Assembly (NCBI RefSeq): GCF_008831285.2 | Contig: NC_045142.1 | Location: 24,877,876 to 24,937,875 of the forward strand | Source: Nymphaea colorata | Lineage: Eukaryota; Streptophyta; Magnoliopsida; Nymphaeales; Nymphaeaceae | Direction: 5' to 3' | DNA: 60,000 nucleotides | In this document: positions 1 to 11,965 of the stretch, one piece after another | Layout of the letters: each line of letters opens with the position of its first letter | How positions within the stretch are numbered: position 1 is the first letter of the stretch | Notes under the pieces: model-generated | What the model was told of the DNA's origin: nothing | The model's input: the letters and a program-made list of their open reading frames with translations, nothing else | Databases searched by the model: none | Position numbers and translations under genes: made by a program

Positions 1-289
1 ACTGACGTTTGCTGTCGCATCAGTAAACGCATTAGTAACGGTTTTACTAAGGTTTTTACTATCTTTACTGACTTTTTATATTTTTGTTGCATTAGTAAAT
101 ACATGTATTTTATAGTGGTGATACTTTCAATATTAAAATAACAATGTTGGAATCCTAGAGGTTGTGTAAGCGGTCGGTCACTAGTTTAAATATCAATGAT
201 ACAACCTCTTTCAAGAATGGTCTTTTTGATTAACACCCTAAGTAGAGAGAGAGAGCCAATAAAATGGGAATGTATATCAAAATTTGAGA

Positions 290-368
290 ACAAGAAGTAC
301 CCTAAATACAAAAATTGGAGACAAGAAGAACCCTAAATACAAAAATTGGAGACAAGAAGTTCCCTAGC
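290..368 (+). repeat. 31-bp tandem repeat, about 2.5 copies
   Basis: The segment ACAAGAAG-ACCCTAAATAC followed by AAAAATTGGAG is present twice almost exactly (about 290-320 and 321-351) and a third time in part. It lies in a stretch of unit A that units B and C lack, next to the LINE-like fragment. Confidence 0.75.
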
Positions 369-399
369 TACGATAACAAACCGCAAGACAGAAGCAAAA

Positions 400-660
400 G
401 AGGAAATATACAATACAACGTACAAAAAAAAAAGGGTGGAAAGAGAGTGGAAGGACAAAACGGCAACATCACCCAGCCGCAGAAAAAGGACGCCGCCGCA
501 GCTGAATGGCAAAATAAACATCTCTCTGTACAAGACGAGCTACAGACTCCGGCGAAGAAAATGTGCCCCTGAAGACCCTGTTGTTGCGCTCCTCCCAAAT
601 GCGCCACCAAGCTGAAATGAGCCACAACCTCCAAACATGACCCCCAGAAAACAACCAAAT
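400..660 (-). mobile_element. LINE-type retrotransposon 3' fragment
   Basis: On the minus strand, 654-469 can be read as a peptide containing WWRIWEERNNRVFRG. That is the typical C-terminal tail (W-x-IW-x-ERN-x-R-x-F) found after the reverse transcriptase and zf-RVT region of plant LINE elements. Only a short piece remains, with no RT core and no complete frame. It is absent at the matching places of units B and C, so it arrived in unit A or was lost elsewhere. The assignment rests on this motif only. Confidence 0.5.
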
Positions 661-1747
661 TGGGGGAAGGACAAAAAAGGAAAAAAGAGAGAGAGAGAGA
701 GGCTATTTGACATTGAATTTATTGATTTAATATCCTTGAATTTGGTAATTTGATGCCTTAATTATTGTTTTTAGGGGTAGAGACACATATATGTCAACGA
801 TCTATACTATCTATTTGCTAAATTCTATAATTATTTTCACTTGTTTCAATTGAAAAATATATGTCGAAATCAGCCAAGATAGTTAAAAAAAACTCAAACC
901 AATTGCTAAAACAATCATAAATTGTCACTAAAAACACCATAAATGTCACTGCATTATAAACTGTCTCTAATGTAGTTAAAGACTTCTAACGACGGTTTCA
1001 AATTTTATAGCATCCGACAATATTCGACATTCTCCTTATTTCTGTTCCCCTCTTTATATATGAACCATTCTACTTAAATTTTTGGCTATAATATCATGAA
1101 ATCATAAACCAAGGGCTTGAACATGCATACAGCCCAACAAAAAAAATGTTTTGAATGATTAAGAGGCTTATTGCCTTTAGGCTTGTTTTGGCATACTTCA
1201 TATCTGAAATTCGAGGTGATCTAAATTTGAGATGATCTAAGGTGTGATCCCTCCCCAAGTTGCACCTTATATATAAGTGGTCCTATAGTACACTTTCAAC
1301 TCAAGCATCATGGATGAAGTAAAAAAAAAAAAATGTAATTGTAAAATGATAAAAATATCAATCAATTTATATGATGGGCACACAGTTTTCCCTGTTATGG
1401 TTATAACACATAAATTAATATCTATACAGGTTATGGTGCATACAAAAAATTAATCCAATAAAATGAAAATAAAAAACATTGGAAAATAATTTGAAGTAGT
1501 TTAAAGTTCAATCAGAACAATTTGTTACCAGTGGCAAACTTTTGTAAACTGAAAATTTCTCATATCTACCGGGCGGAAAGTGAGATACAAAAAAAAAAAA
1601 AAAGGAAAATAACGAAAGGTTCGGCCTCATCTAACAATAACTGACAACGTTTCCGGGTATTTTTGTAATTTTCGAATGTCCGCCAAGTCTAATTTCCGAA
1701 CGTCCTCTTTTTCCTCTCTTGCTTTGGGTGGTGGAGTTGGGTGAACT
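661..1747. other. Upstream region of copy A, no gene seen
   Basis: AT-rich sequence homologous to 18,660-20,633 and 33,310-34,960. No convincing open frame or RNA gene. Close to exon 1 it is much shorter than in units B and C. The stretch between the conserved TTTTTGTAATTT motif (~1660) and exon 1 is about 90 bp here against about 455 bp in unit C, so most of the proximal leader or promoter seen in B and C is absent. Confidence 0.6.
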
Positions 1748-2037
1748 GGGGAGGCGATTGGTTGGGGGACGGCGCAAGGAGAGCCGGGGATGGCATCCGG
1801 CGTTTGGAGGTTCGATCTAGACCCGGAGTCCCGACAGAGGGTTGTCAACAAGATGTAAGCAAGTTCGATTTCTTTGCATGATCAACTTTAGATTTCTTCA
1901 CCTTTCGTGTCTGTGTTGGGTGGCTGAGATGTTGGGCACTTTTTTCTCCCTTTTTTTTTTATAATTCATGGCAAGAATGGATTCATTTGAGTTATGTTGC
2001 TTGATTTGGGAGAATGATGAAGCAGGGTTTGCACAAT

Positions 2038-2096
2038 CTCTGTCTCTCTCTTTCTCTCTCTCTCTCTGTCTCTCTCTCTCTCTCTCTCGCTCGCGC
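2038..2096 (+). repeat. CT-rich microsatellite in intron 1 of copy A
   Basis: Imperfect (CT)n tract followed by CGCGCG and GTGTGTGTG. The matching intron-1 position of copies B (~20,925-20,990) and C (~35,250-35,300) carries shorter versions, with GT runs of different length. Confidence 0.8.
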
Positions 2097-4199
2097 GCGT
2101 TCGGTGTGTGTGTGTATGGGTGGGGGGCAGGAGGAAGCTATTTGTTATTGATACTGAAGGTGTCTAATTTCTTTACGATGCTTACCGACACCATCCCCTA
2201 GCTACGGATTTGTTTAATTTGTTTTAAAATTATTTGAGTTAGAGATCGGTTCCATGAATTTCCTCGAAAAAACTGTGTTCTGTTTGTTAGCGATGCGCTT
2301 AGAAAGTTGTCGAAGATTTTGACTTTTCAAGGATGGATGAAAGTGATGAACTATTGGTGATCCGTTGAGTTCGATTGTAGTGGATAGTCCTGACGTGAGG
2401 GATGCCTGCTTACCGATTTGTTTAAGGATGCGCAACGGTTAAGCTATGGTTTTTGGTTTTTTTCTTCCCCTGATTTTTTTGGGGTTTAAATTTGCTGAAT
2501 TCGATAGAATCCGTTCAGATTGTTCAGATTAGAACATGTACACCCTTAATTTGTGTTGTTATTTTATTAGCACCTACTTGTTCGTTTGCTTCCTCAGGGT
2601 GACGAATGAACATCGATGTGTTTTCGTTGCAGAATGGAGACATTAAGAAAACATTTACCGATGTCGGATCCCGAAGCACCTTATGAACTTAATAGAATTG
2701 CTGTAAGATTTGAACAAAAAATCTATGCTATCGCAACAAGTCAGGTTTGCATTAGATCTTATTTTCTAATTTCTTCTGTTAATAGCATGTGTTTTCTTGT
2801 TAGAATTTTATTTTATCTGCTCTTGAATTTGTTTTCTTTGTCCACTATGTTTTGCTTTGATAAGCTAGGAACCTGGGTTAATTTTCTGTTGAATCTTGAC
2901 ATATTAATGTGCACATGGGGCGTGGGTCTGATTCACTTAGCTGGAGCTGTCCCATCTACCATTTGATCCTGCTTTTCTAGACAAGTAGGTGCATTTCAAG
3001 TACTTACTAAAGGAAGCCTTCACAAAATATAATTTATATTACATGAGGCTATGTAAAGCAGAAATCAATATTCTTGAAAGTATGTTTTGTTTGGCATTCT
3101 AAATTCGCTTTTCTGTGGGAATTTTTTCCCTTTTCCTTTGCCACATCATATATTCATCATCTCCACCAGGATTTTTCCTTTGTTATCATTTCACCTAATA
3201 ATCTTCAGTTGTCTTGATTGCCTTTGGGATGCCATTCTCCTATGCCACCTCCTTCTTTATTGCTTTATTACCTCCGTTCTTCTTAGTTCTTTGTGCCATT
3301 GAACAACAGGAGATGCGTTGAGTTTGAGGTAGTTCTCCCTATAAGAGAGAAACCTCTATATGTGCATAGGAAAAAAAAAGGTGATGTTGCAGAGTCATGT
3401 GGTCACGTCCTTATGTCAAGGACATTTTCATTTGATTGTCAGGATGAATTGACATGAACCTTGTTGCCTCCTAACTCCTAATAAGGTTTGTCTGAAGCAG
3501 CCAACAGTGATTCCTAACAAGTATCCCAAGCAGGCCATTCATTCAAAGTTGTCAAGCAAACAATTTTAAAGCCATCTGTTGAGGAATATTTTTTCTCAAG
3601 TTTCGTCATCCTGGTATTGTGAAGCAATAAGTATTGACTAATGACTCTGCATTTGATGGCGTTGAAATGTATACCCAGTTTCGTTTCCTCCCTCCTGGCC
3701 CGGCCCTTCTTCTAGGAGGCATGCTAAGAACTAACCTCTATGTCTTTCAAAGTCCAGACCCTTTAGTTCCATCTACAAAAGATGTAAAAGAAAGATTATG
3801 TATTTTGGTTGGTGTTGCTTAAATAAGAAAAGAAAAAAAGAGGTTGGAAAAGCGAGTCTCATAGTGATACTGGTTAAGTAAATAAATAAATAGACACACA
3901 TACACATGCATGCATTTATCCAATTCTACTTTGCTACTGGTATGTCAGTCCCTTCATTTTAGTACTTTTTCACTCATTTTTCTGTGATCTACTTTATGAA
4001 TGTGATTTTTCCCTTCAATAATCAATATATTTTGAATATATGAAAATTTTACAATATTTAAATGCTATTCTGTAAGGAATTTGAAACTTTTCTAGTTTCT
4101 AAAATCTCTGATCCTGTTCAGAAAATACAATTCTATGTCAATTATGTGTTCTAAAATTGTAGATTATATATGAATTATTTTTGAACGACCGTTGAATTT

Positions 4200-5021
4200 T
4201 TTTTTTTTTTTTTTTTGGGTTGGGGGTTCAATTCAATTTCAAATGTGACTAGTTTAACACATTTCTTATCTATCTTGGTTTCTGCTAGAGCTTTTGATGA
4301 GCATCACTAATATAAGTCTTTTCCATCCATTCACATTCACAGAGTCATTTCTATTTGGGTTGGTCTGACCAGCTCTCTTTTTCTTTTTGAATGCCTTTAC
4401 AATATCTTTCATACATGTATGATCTTCAAAACCTTGTAATCAACCATGTTTACATGCAACACATTCAGCCTATTGATATTTAAACTCCTATAGAATCTTA
4501 TACATACAGCAAAAGGTGTGTTTTTCATGCGAGCTTTGGGATGTGAATTTTATATCAGTCTCCAACTTCATTCTTGTAATATTTTTTTTACGAGTACTTT
4601 TTATTGCATAATGTGGTTTGTTTCAAGTGAAAATGTCAGAAGCTTTATCACTTGGAAAATATAAATGAATTATGAGATAATAAGTATATGTAGTATTTTG
4701 ATTGCAAAAAGACAAAGAAATATATGGAAAAACTTTTTGAAAGTATACACAAACAAAAGTAGAAATCACATGTTTAAAAAATTTTAAAAAGTACATTTTG
4801 TTGGAAATCTCTAGAACTGTTTTCTGGAACATCTTGGGATAATATTGTGACATTTTTATTTCTGGAAATATCATGAAGATACTTCAATTTTATCCCATTA
4901 CTCTCAGCTGCCTTCAAAGACGGAAACAGTTTCACCGTGTTCTCACTTGTGTGTCAATCTTGCAAAATTGATTTTTTAAGGGACGGTTGGACCAGTCTGT
5001 GTTAGGTGCTAGTGCTACTCG

Positions 5022-5075
<54 letters not shown>

Positions 5076-5300
5076 GGTGATCCATCAAAATGGTATCTAC
5101 CATTACCTGCCATTTTCTTTATAAATAGGTCAGAGCCACCTGTTACCTTCATGAAAGAAAAGCAAATAGTGGGCATCGTGGATACCATTCATGCCTCACA
5201 GGGTGCATCCCATGACCTCAATTTAGCATGAAAGGGCTTTGATTTAGTTGATGCAATAGTTATCTTTGCTTTTTTTTTTTTTTTTTTTTTGTTGAAGTTG
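4200..5300. other. Intron 2 of copy A, repeat-rich, no gene seen
   Basis: This part aligns with 23,160-24,180 (unit B) and with 37,450-37,880 plus 42,955-43,990 (unit C, split by a retrotransposon). It includes a poly(T) run at 4199-4216, a TA microsatellite at 5024-5073 and a poly(T) at ~5270-5290. The short open frames are not conserved between units. Confidence 0.6.
5024..5073. repeat. (TA)n microsatellite
   Basis: Fifty bases of pure alternating TA. The same place in unit C carries the TA/GA composite tandem repeat near 43.6 kb. In unit B a TA tract at ~24,165-24,182 joins directly to sequence that lies hundreds of bases downstream in the other units. Confidence 0.95.
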
Positions 5301-5334
5301 TACCTTGTTGGCAACCTCTGCTGTCCCTTTTGCA
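5301..5334 (+). repeat. Left arm of 34-bp direct repeat around insert X
   Basis: The 34 bases from TACCTTGTTGG to CCCTTTTGCA occur here. They occur again at 6622-6632 continued at 11971-11993, the second copy being split by the copia element. Unit C has a single copy at ~43,977-44,010. The duplication therefore brackets 5335-6621. Confidence 0.85.
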
Positions 5335-6621
5335 ACGCAAATCCTATGTTTAACTTGGGGGATTTTCCCAAAGAGAAGTTTATCACGTTTCTTCTCAAAC
5401 GGATGATGCTTACGTTTTACATGGAAAGCACTCTACCCATGGAAAGTTTAACCATGACTTACAAGGGTCAAGTTTTTCCGGTCTTGACAAACGTTAGGCT
5501 GCAGGTTTAAGGACTCGGCAGCTTCGTCCCTACTTCTTTCTAGTTGTTTCCAATTTCTTCGATAATTTCTTCTTCGTATTGTTCATTTTCATCTCATTCT
5601 CCTTCACCATCAACATTCCACTCATCTTCATTGTTGTCTCTGTGAATGACTGCTCCGACATTTTGGTCATCACCAGTCCATTTTGCAGGACTACTGTCAT
5701 ATATTTGGTAGAAGTGTTCACAGAGGCCAGGGTTTATCTGTAAGATACTTTGGAAATGAATATAAAATTTCTCAGTAAACTACTAGGTACTCATCTCTTT
5801 TTATCCCGCAGTCCTATGTATCATGCATACAACTTCACACTCTGTTTACGAGTCTTTAGTTTTAGGTTGGAAAAATTCCTTTCATAGGATTGTTCTACTA
5901 TATGGGCCAGACGTCAATTGAATCGCAGCATATGAGTCTGCTCCATGGCTGTTACGACAATCCTTTTTACATATTCTTGTTCCATTAAACTTTTCAAGGA
6001 GACCTGCATATCAAACATCTCTGTGTCTGTCCATTTCTTGAGATTGATACTTGCCAGGACGATCCCAAATCCTTTATTGCACTCACAAAAAGAGTTATCA
6101 ATATGTCTGTCTTGCTGATATTTGACTAAACAGAATTTCATTTCCTTCTTTCTTAGTCCAGGGTTTCTTGCAAGAAATCTTAGTATATCTTGGATGCGTC
6201 CTTGTTCCTTCTTCTGCTTTTGGAGTACTATTTTGTAGACTTGCTCTTTAGCTTCATCAATTATTGGGGGAAAACTTTCTCTTTTTTCTTCCCATTGTTT
6301 TTTCATTTCCTTTTCCCATTGCTTTTTCAGTAATTCGACCTCGCTGTCGACTGTTTTAATTTTTCGGCCAGGTCTTCTATTGTCTCTTTACAAAGAGTTA
6401 ACTCCTGGCTAATAAAGAAAGGATTTTTGGGTATGAGGGATTTCTTTTGTTTTGCCAAAGATTGTCTAGAAGGACATGATCTTTTAGATCAAGGATTAGG
6501 CCTGGAGAAGTTCGAAAGACCGTTTGTAATTGTTAAAAAATTTATAAACCAACTAAAACAATTAGTGCTTAATAATAGGATAGAGTATGCCTGCCGTAGG
6601 TTACAATATTATGCAAATTAT
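5335..6621. mobile_element. Unidentified 1.29-kb insert X flanked by 34-bp direct repeats
   Basis: Present only in unit A, between the two arms of a 34-bp duplication of the target. No terminal inverted repeat, LTR or poly(A) tail was found. The minus strand holds a 130-codon open stretch at 6306-5914, rich in Lys, Glu and Gln in its first half. An overlapping frame upstream (~6,330-6,400) suggests a longer charged, coiled-coil-like protein now shifted out of frame. A Glu/Asp-rich frame lies near 5700-5540. I do not recognise the protein. It could be part of an unknown transposon, an old insert of foreign origin, or filler DNA copied during break repair. Confidence 0.5.
5914..6306 (-). pseudogene. 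Open stretch of 130 codons, charged protein, unknown
   Basis: The longest open frame in insert X. The N-terminal half is strongly charged (KKQWEEKRES, EAKEQVYKIV, KQKKEQGRIQ) and helical in character. The C-terminal half contains ECNKGFGIVLAS and ends QTHMLRFN. Upstream codons in another frame continue the same Lys/Glu-rich character, which suggests a frameshifted remnant of a longer protein. No family is recognised and no conserved partner gene is visible. Confidence 0.3.
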
Positions 6622-6632
6622 TACCTTGTTGG

Positions 6633-6943
6633 TGTTAAAATATAAATCCTTCACCAGCACGTTGAAGAGGAGTCTCTTAGGATTCCACCTCCTTGTAGAA
6701 TGTGTTAAAATATTTAATGTCCTTGTAACATGTGAAGAGTCTCCTAGGATTCTATGTTATAGTTAATATCCTTGTTATATGTGAAGTCTCTTAGGTTTCT
6801 ATGATGTAATTAATGTCCTTGGAGCTTGTGAAATCTCCTAGGATTCCACGATTGGAGACTCTTAGAATTCTGAAAATGAGATTATAAATAGAGGCCGTGC
6901 AAACCATTTTGGCTACGGCTTCTTCTCCTCAGTTTCTTCTTGT

Positions 6944-6985
<42 letters not shown>

Positions 6986-7034
6986 GCGTGAGTGCTGTTT
7001 TCGGGTTACAGATATTGGTGCTACATTTCTATCA
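6633..7034 (+). repeat. 5' LTR of copia element 1
   Basis: 402 bp from TGTTAAAATAT to TTTCTATCA. The U3 part has four degenerate cassettes built on GAAGAGTCTCCTAGGATTC and TTAATGTCCTTG (starts near 6664, 6734, 6783 and 6830). A TATAAATA box lies at 6883-6890. A (CT)n run lies in the transcribed leader at ~6951-6982. Confidence 0.97.
6883..6890 (+). promoter_or_regulatory. TATA box of copia element 1 LTR
   Basis: TATAAATA followed by GAGG, downstream of the repeated U3 cassettes and before the CT-rich leader, as expected for the LTR promoter. The same box is in the 3' LTR at 11816-11823, where it points towards exon 3 of copy A. Confidence 0.65.
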
Positions 7035-7046
7035 TGGTATCAGAGC
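7035..7046 (+). other. Primer-binding site (initiator Met tRNA)
   Basis: TGGTATCAGAGC follows the 5' LTR without a gap. It matches the usual complement of the plant initiator-Met tRNA 3' end used by copia elements. Confidence 0.9.
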
Positions 7047-7254
7047 GCCAGGTTACGTTATCTCTACCAAACGAAATGCCCAAACAGGTCTGATCTGGTT
7101 AGAACTCTTTTCTCATCTTGTCTCTATCCTGAATTTACTTTTCTCTTGCGCAATTCTTGTTCCTTTTTCTTCTTGCTTACCAAGGACACATCTTGTTATA
7201 TCGTGTCTTCTTTCCCTCTCATCTTCTACCTATATACCATTCCTTTCTGCTGTC

Positions 7255-10200
7255 ATGGAAAACCTTTCGCATTCTGGCATGTCCTCAAGTTTTCTTCCTC
7301 ACCTTATTACCGAAAAACTCAACCATGAGAATTATCTGATCTGGAAAAGGCAAATCATGCCTTTCATAAGAAGTCAAGGCCTCTTTGGACATCTCGATGG
7401 TTCAACAAAGACTCCACCAATATCCGTCTTACAGGAAATAAAAAATGAGGCAGGAGAAGTTATTGCTGTTCATGAAGACAACAATCCTGAACATGTTATG
7501 TGGATGAGACGTGATCAAAGTCTGGTTGCGTATATTTTGTCCACTTTATCTCAACAAGTGTTACTTTCAGTTTCTGATGATTGTACTGCAGAAGAATTAT
7601 GGGAAACCCTTGCTAATACCTTTTCCCAAATATCAGAAGCTCGAATTATGTACTTAAAGAAAGAATTTCAGAATTTGAGCAAAGGTTCAACGTCTATCAT
7701 GGATTATTTGGGGCGTATTAAGGCCGTCGCAGACCAACTTGCTGCCTCAGGGAATAACATTTCTGATAAGGAAAAGGTGCAGCAAACCTTGAATGGACTT
7801 GGGCATGATTATCATGCTTTAATTACAGCTCTTGAGGTCCTTCCTGTTCTGCCTTCCTTCAACGAACTACAAGGTAAACTTCTCCAACATGAAATGAATA
7901 TGAAAAGAGTTATTGAAAGGACTGATCAAGGGAACTCCCAAAATGTGTTGGCTATGAATGTAAAGTTTGGTAAGAGCCATGGGAACTCCAACCATGGTGG
8001 TCGTGGCATTCTACCAACACCACATAACCAAGGTATGTCTCCTTTGGATACTTCAAGAAAAATACCAATTTGTTTTCAGTGCAACAAGAAAGGACACATG
8101 AAGGCACAATGTTGGTTTAATCCTCAAAATAAAAACAAAGGGGTAAGACATGATTATAAACAAGGAGGACAAAGTTCTAAATCCACCGCTGAAGATATGC
8201 AACAGCTATTGATGGCCGCATTCTCAAAGATGACTATAAAGCAAAATGAGCAGGGAGAATGGTTCTTGGATTCAGGTGCAGCTACCCATGTGACAGGAAA
8301 TGCAGGTAAATTGACTAACTTATCCCCTCATTACGGTAGAAGTTGCATTATAACAGGTGATGGAAAATCTCATCCTATTACACATATTGGAAATGCACAT
8401 ATTCCATTGTCATCCTCGTCTCTATCACTGTCTAATGTTGTTCTTGCTCCCAATATCAAAAAGAACATCATATCCATTTCTAAACTCATTGATGATACAA
8501 GCTCTTCTGTTGAATTCACACCTTCTTCTGTCTATGTCAAGGACCTCCAAACGAAGAAAATGTTCGCTAGAGGGGAGCGTCAAGGGAATATGTACGTCCT
8601 CAAGGAATGTCTACCCAAGGATTCATCCACTTTTGATATAGGATTGAAGACATTTTCTCTTTCTCATAATGCGTCATCAGTGCCAAGTTCTTGCCATTTT
8701 CAATCAAAAGTAAGGGGCCCTAACCAATTTTTGGAGTCTGATTTGTGGCATAGTCGGCTAGGACACTGTGGTCGACATTTCATTGAAAAACTTGTCACAG
8801 ATAGTCTCATTCCAAGATCAAGTTTACCTCTTACTTCAAGTGTCAAAAAATGTTCAAGTTGTGGACTTTGTAAGAGTCATGTTTTACCTTTCCATAATAT
8901 AAATCAAAGGGCTTCCAAACCTTTTGAAACTATTTTTTCTGATGTATGGGGGCCAGCCCCTATTGATTCCATGTCTGGGTCAAGATATTATGTCTTATTC
9001 ATTGACTCTTACTCACGTTTCACCTGGATTTACTTCATGAAACACAAATCAGAAGTACCTCACATATTTCGAAACTTCTATGCCATGATTCAAACTAAAT
9101 TTTCATCCAATGTGGTGCATTTTCAATGTGATGGAGGGAGAGAATATTCCTCGCTTGATTTTATTGAATTTCTACTTGAAAAAGGGATAACTAGACAAAT
9201 TTCCTGCCCTTACACACCACAACAAAATGGTGTAGTTGAGCGGAAACATCGACATATAGTTGAAAGCGCCATGAGCATGATGCATGATACTAATGTGCCC
9301 ATTTCCTTGTGGACTGAAGCCTTCCATACTGCTGTATACATAATAAATTGTTTGCCTATGACACTCTTGATGTCTAAATCGCCATATTTTACACTCTTAG
9401 GCAAACAACCTGATTACAAGAACTTGAAGGTTTTTTGTTGTGTATGCTATGTTCACGTTGATGCTGCCTTGAGGAACAAGTTTCAAGACAAAGCTATTCA
9501 ATGTAGATTCGTTGGATATGCTGATGAATATAAAGGTTTTCGATGCTATGATCCAACAACTAAACGTATCAAAACTTCAAGAAATGTCATTTTTGATGAA
9601 CATAGTTTTGATAATACAAATGAAATGCCTATGACCATTGAATCTTATGATCCCTGGACCAGTACACAGTTATTCAATGCAGATGCTGTTATAGAAAATG
9701 ATGTGCCTCAAAGTGAAGATTCAGAGAGAGCAATACAACCGTCGGATATGGCTCAAAGTGAAAATCAAGAAGATCCAACACAGTCATCAAGTCATCACGA
9801 AAACAATAATGAACAGAGCAACGATGCACATCGGTATTCGGGTCTTATCTACAGTCGACGACTAAGGGACAGAGATGCTCACAGTGAAGAAGACAACATG
9901 CCCCACCTTAGAAGATCCCAACGCATTCGTCATCCCATTCACAGGTGGGTTAGCTATGATTCTTTATCACTTGATTTTCAGTTATTCATGGCAAAAATTG
10001 GCAAGGAGGAAGAACCTACTTCATTTGATCAAGCATCAAAATCACATCATTGGAGAAAGGCTATGAAAGAAGAAATGGATGCCTTGCATGAATGTGGAAC
10101 ATGAGAGATCGTTCCGAGGCCACACGAAAAGAACGTAGTGGGCTCCAAATGGGTATACAAAATTAAATACAAACCTGACGGCAGCATAGAAAGACACAAA

Positions 10201-11571
10201 ACAAGGTTAGTAGCAAAAGGGTTTACACAACAATATGGAGAAGATTATGATGAGACATTCAGCCCTGTGATCAAAATGGGAACAATTCGCGTGATTATAT
10301 CATTGGCAGTTGAATATGGATGGAGACTACATCAAATGGACGTGAAGAATGCTTTTCTTCATGGTGATTTAAGGGAGGAAGTATATATGGAACAACCTCC
10401 AGGATACACGAAAGGAGACTCTCATGCATGGGTTTGCAAACTAAGAAAATCTATTTATGGACTTAAACAGGCCTCACGTTCGTGGTTTGACAGTTTCTCT
10501 TGCAAGATTCAAGAATGTGGTTTTCGGAGATGTCCTCTAGATCACTCTCTTTTCATTTATCGAAAGGAAAACATATTTACTTTACTTCTTATATATGTTG
10601 ATGATATTGTTATCACAGGCAATTCAGAAAAACACATAGAAGAAGCTAAAGTTTTGATGATGCAAAACTTCAAAATGAAAGAGCTTGGTGATTTACGATT
10701 CTTTCTTGGAGTGGAGATTGATAGGCACAATAATCGCCTCACATTGACACAACAAAAATACACGTTGGATTTGTTGAAAAAGTCAGGTATGTCTGATTGT
10801 AAGCCTGTTGGAACTCCTAGTGTTCTAAATCAAAGACTAAGTGCTCAAGATGGGGAGTTATATGAAGATCCTACGCAATATCGAAGTATTGTTGGGGCAC
10901 TTCAATATCTTACATTTACTAGACCAGATATTATATATGCTGTGAATCAAGTATCCCAATTTATGCATGCACCTAGAGATACTCACATGGATGCTGTCAA
11001 AAGAATATTAAGATATCTTAAAGGGACAGCAGGAGATGGCTTAGTTTATGGTAAGAGTGAAAATATAACTACTGGACATCAACTTATGACATTCACAGAT
11101 GCAGATTGGGCTGGAGATCCCGATCAAAGAAAGTCCATTTCTGGTTTTTGTATTTTCATTGGACGTAATCTTGTGTCTTGGAGTTGTCGAAAGCAAAAGG
11201 CAGTAGCAAGATCCAGCACTGAAGCTGAATACAGATGCATGGCTGCAGGTACTGCTGAAGTTACATGGGTTAGACATTTGCTAGAAGACATTGGAGAAAA
11301 GATTAAAACATCAATGTTAATGTGCGATAATCAAAGCGCTATTAACATTGCCTTTAATCCCGTACAACATGGTCGAACAAAGCACATTGAGATTGATCAA
11401 CACTTTGTTAGACAAAAGGTGGAAGACAAGGAAATTCAGCCTATTTATGTTCGTACAGATGAACAAGTTGCAGACTTATTTACAAAAGGATTAACAAAGG
11501 AACGATTCTGGTTTCTAAAAGGCAAGTTGTACATGGTGCAAAACCATGCACAACTTGAGGGAGGGTGTTAA
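7255..11571 (+). pseudogene. Copia gag-pol polyprotein with one in-frame stop
   Basis: One frame of about 1438 codons from the ATG at 7255; the upstream in-frame Ser/Leu-rich stretch is translated CT repeat and leader. Gag (UBN2 type) fills the first ~270 residues. The zinc knuckle CFQCNKKGHMKAQC is at ~273. The protease motif WFLDSGAATH is at 336. The integrase D-D-35-E triad is at about D563, D626 and E662, followed by copia-type RT with YVDDIVITG at 1114. RNase H has TDADWAGD and SSTEAEYR. The only break is TGA at 10102-10104 (codon 950), where copia relatives have Trp (GTW before the GSKWVYKIKYK motif), at the start of RT. The frame closes with TAA three bases inside the 3' LTR. As it stands the element probably needs another copy's RT to move. 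Confidence 0.95.
11552..11565 (+). other. Polypurine tract of copia element 1
   Basis: AACTTGAGGGAGGG lies directly before the 3' LTR, the usual position for plus-strand priming. Confidence 0.8.
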
Positions 11572-11876
11572 AATATAAATCCTTCACCAGCACGTTGAAG
11601 AGGAGTCTCTTAGGATTCCACCTCCTTGTAGAATGTGTTAAAATATTTAATGTCCTTGTAACATGTGAAGAGTCTCCTAGGATTCTATGTTATAGTTAAT
11701 ATCCTTGTTATATGTGAAGTCTCTTAGGTTTCTATGATGTAATTAATGTCCTTGGAGCTTGTGAAATCTCCTAGGATTCCACGATTGGAGACTCTTAGAA
11801 TTCTGAAAATGAGATTATAAATAGAGGCCGTGCAAACCATTTTGGCTACGGCTTCTTCTCCTCAGTTTCTTCTTGT

Positions 11877-11916
<40 letters not shown>

Positions 11917-11965
11917 GCGTGAGTGCTGTTTTCGGGTTACAGATATTGGTGCTACATTTCTATCA
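11566..11965 (+). repeat. 3' LTR of copia element 1
   Basis: 400 bp, same as the 5' LTR except for a two-base shorter CT run. It is followed by the target duplication GTTGG, which resumes the 34-bp repeat. Exon 3 of copy A begins 178 bp further on, so LTR-driven readthrough into exons 3-5 is possible. Confidence 0.97.

Larger units (their letters stand above)
6633..11965 (+). mobile_element. Ty1-copia LTR retrotransposon, young, nearly intact
   Basis: Complete element of 5333 bp. It has LTRs starting TGTTAAAATAT and ending TTTCTATCA, a 5-bp target duplication GTTGG (6628-6632 and 11966-11970), a primer-binding site directly after the 5' LTR, and a purine-rich tract before the 3' LTR. Domain order gag-PR-IN-RT-RNaseH identifies copia. 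The LTRs (402 and 400 bp) differ, as far as I can read, only by one CT unit in a microsatellite, so the insertion is very recent. It sits in sense orientation in intron 2 of copy A and interrupts the right arm of the 34-bp repeat around insert X. A single in-frame TGA interrupts its polyprotein. Confidence 0.97.

Noticed and set aside
5335-6621. Insert X as an integrated plant pararetrovirus fragment
   Set aside because: The charged coiled-coil-like frame alone does not identify it; no reverse transcriptase, movement-protein or coat zinc-finger motif was seen, so it is left unidentified.
6940-7254. N-terminal extension of the copia polyprotein with a Ser/Leu-rich signal-like start
   Set aside because: It is the translated CT microsatellite and leader of the LTR plus the primer-binding site; gag starts at the ATG at 7255.
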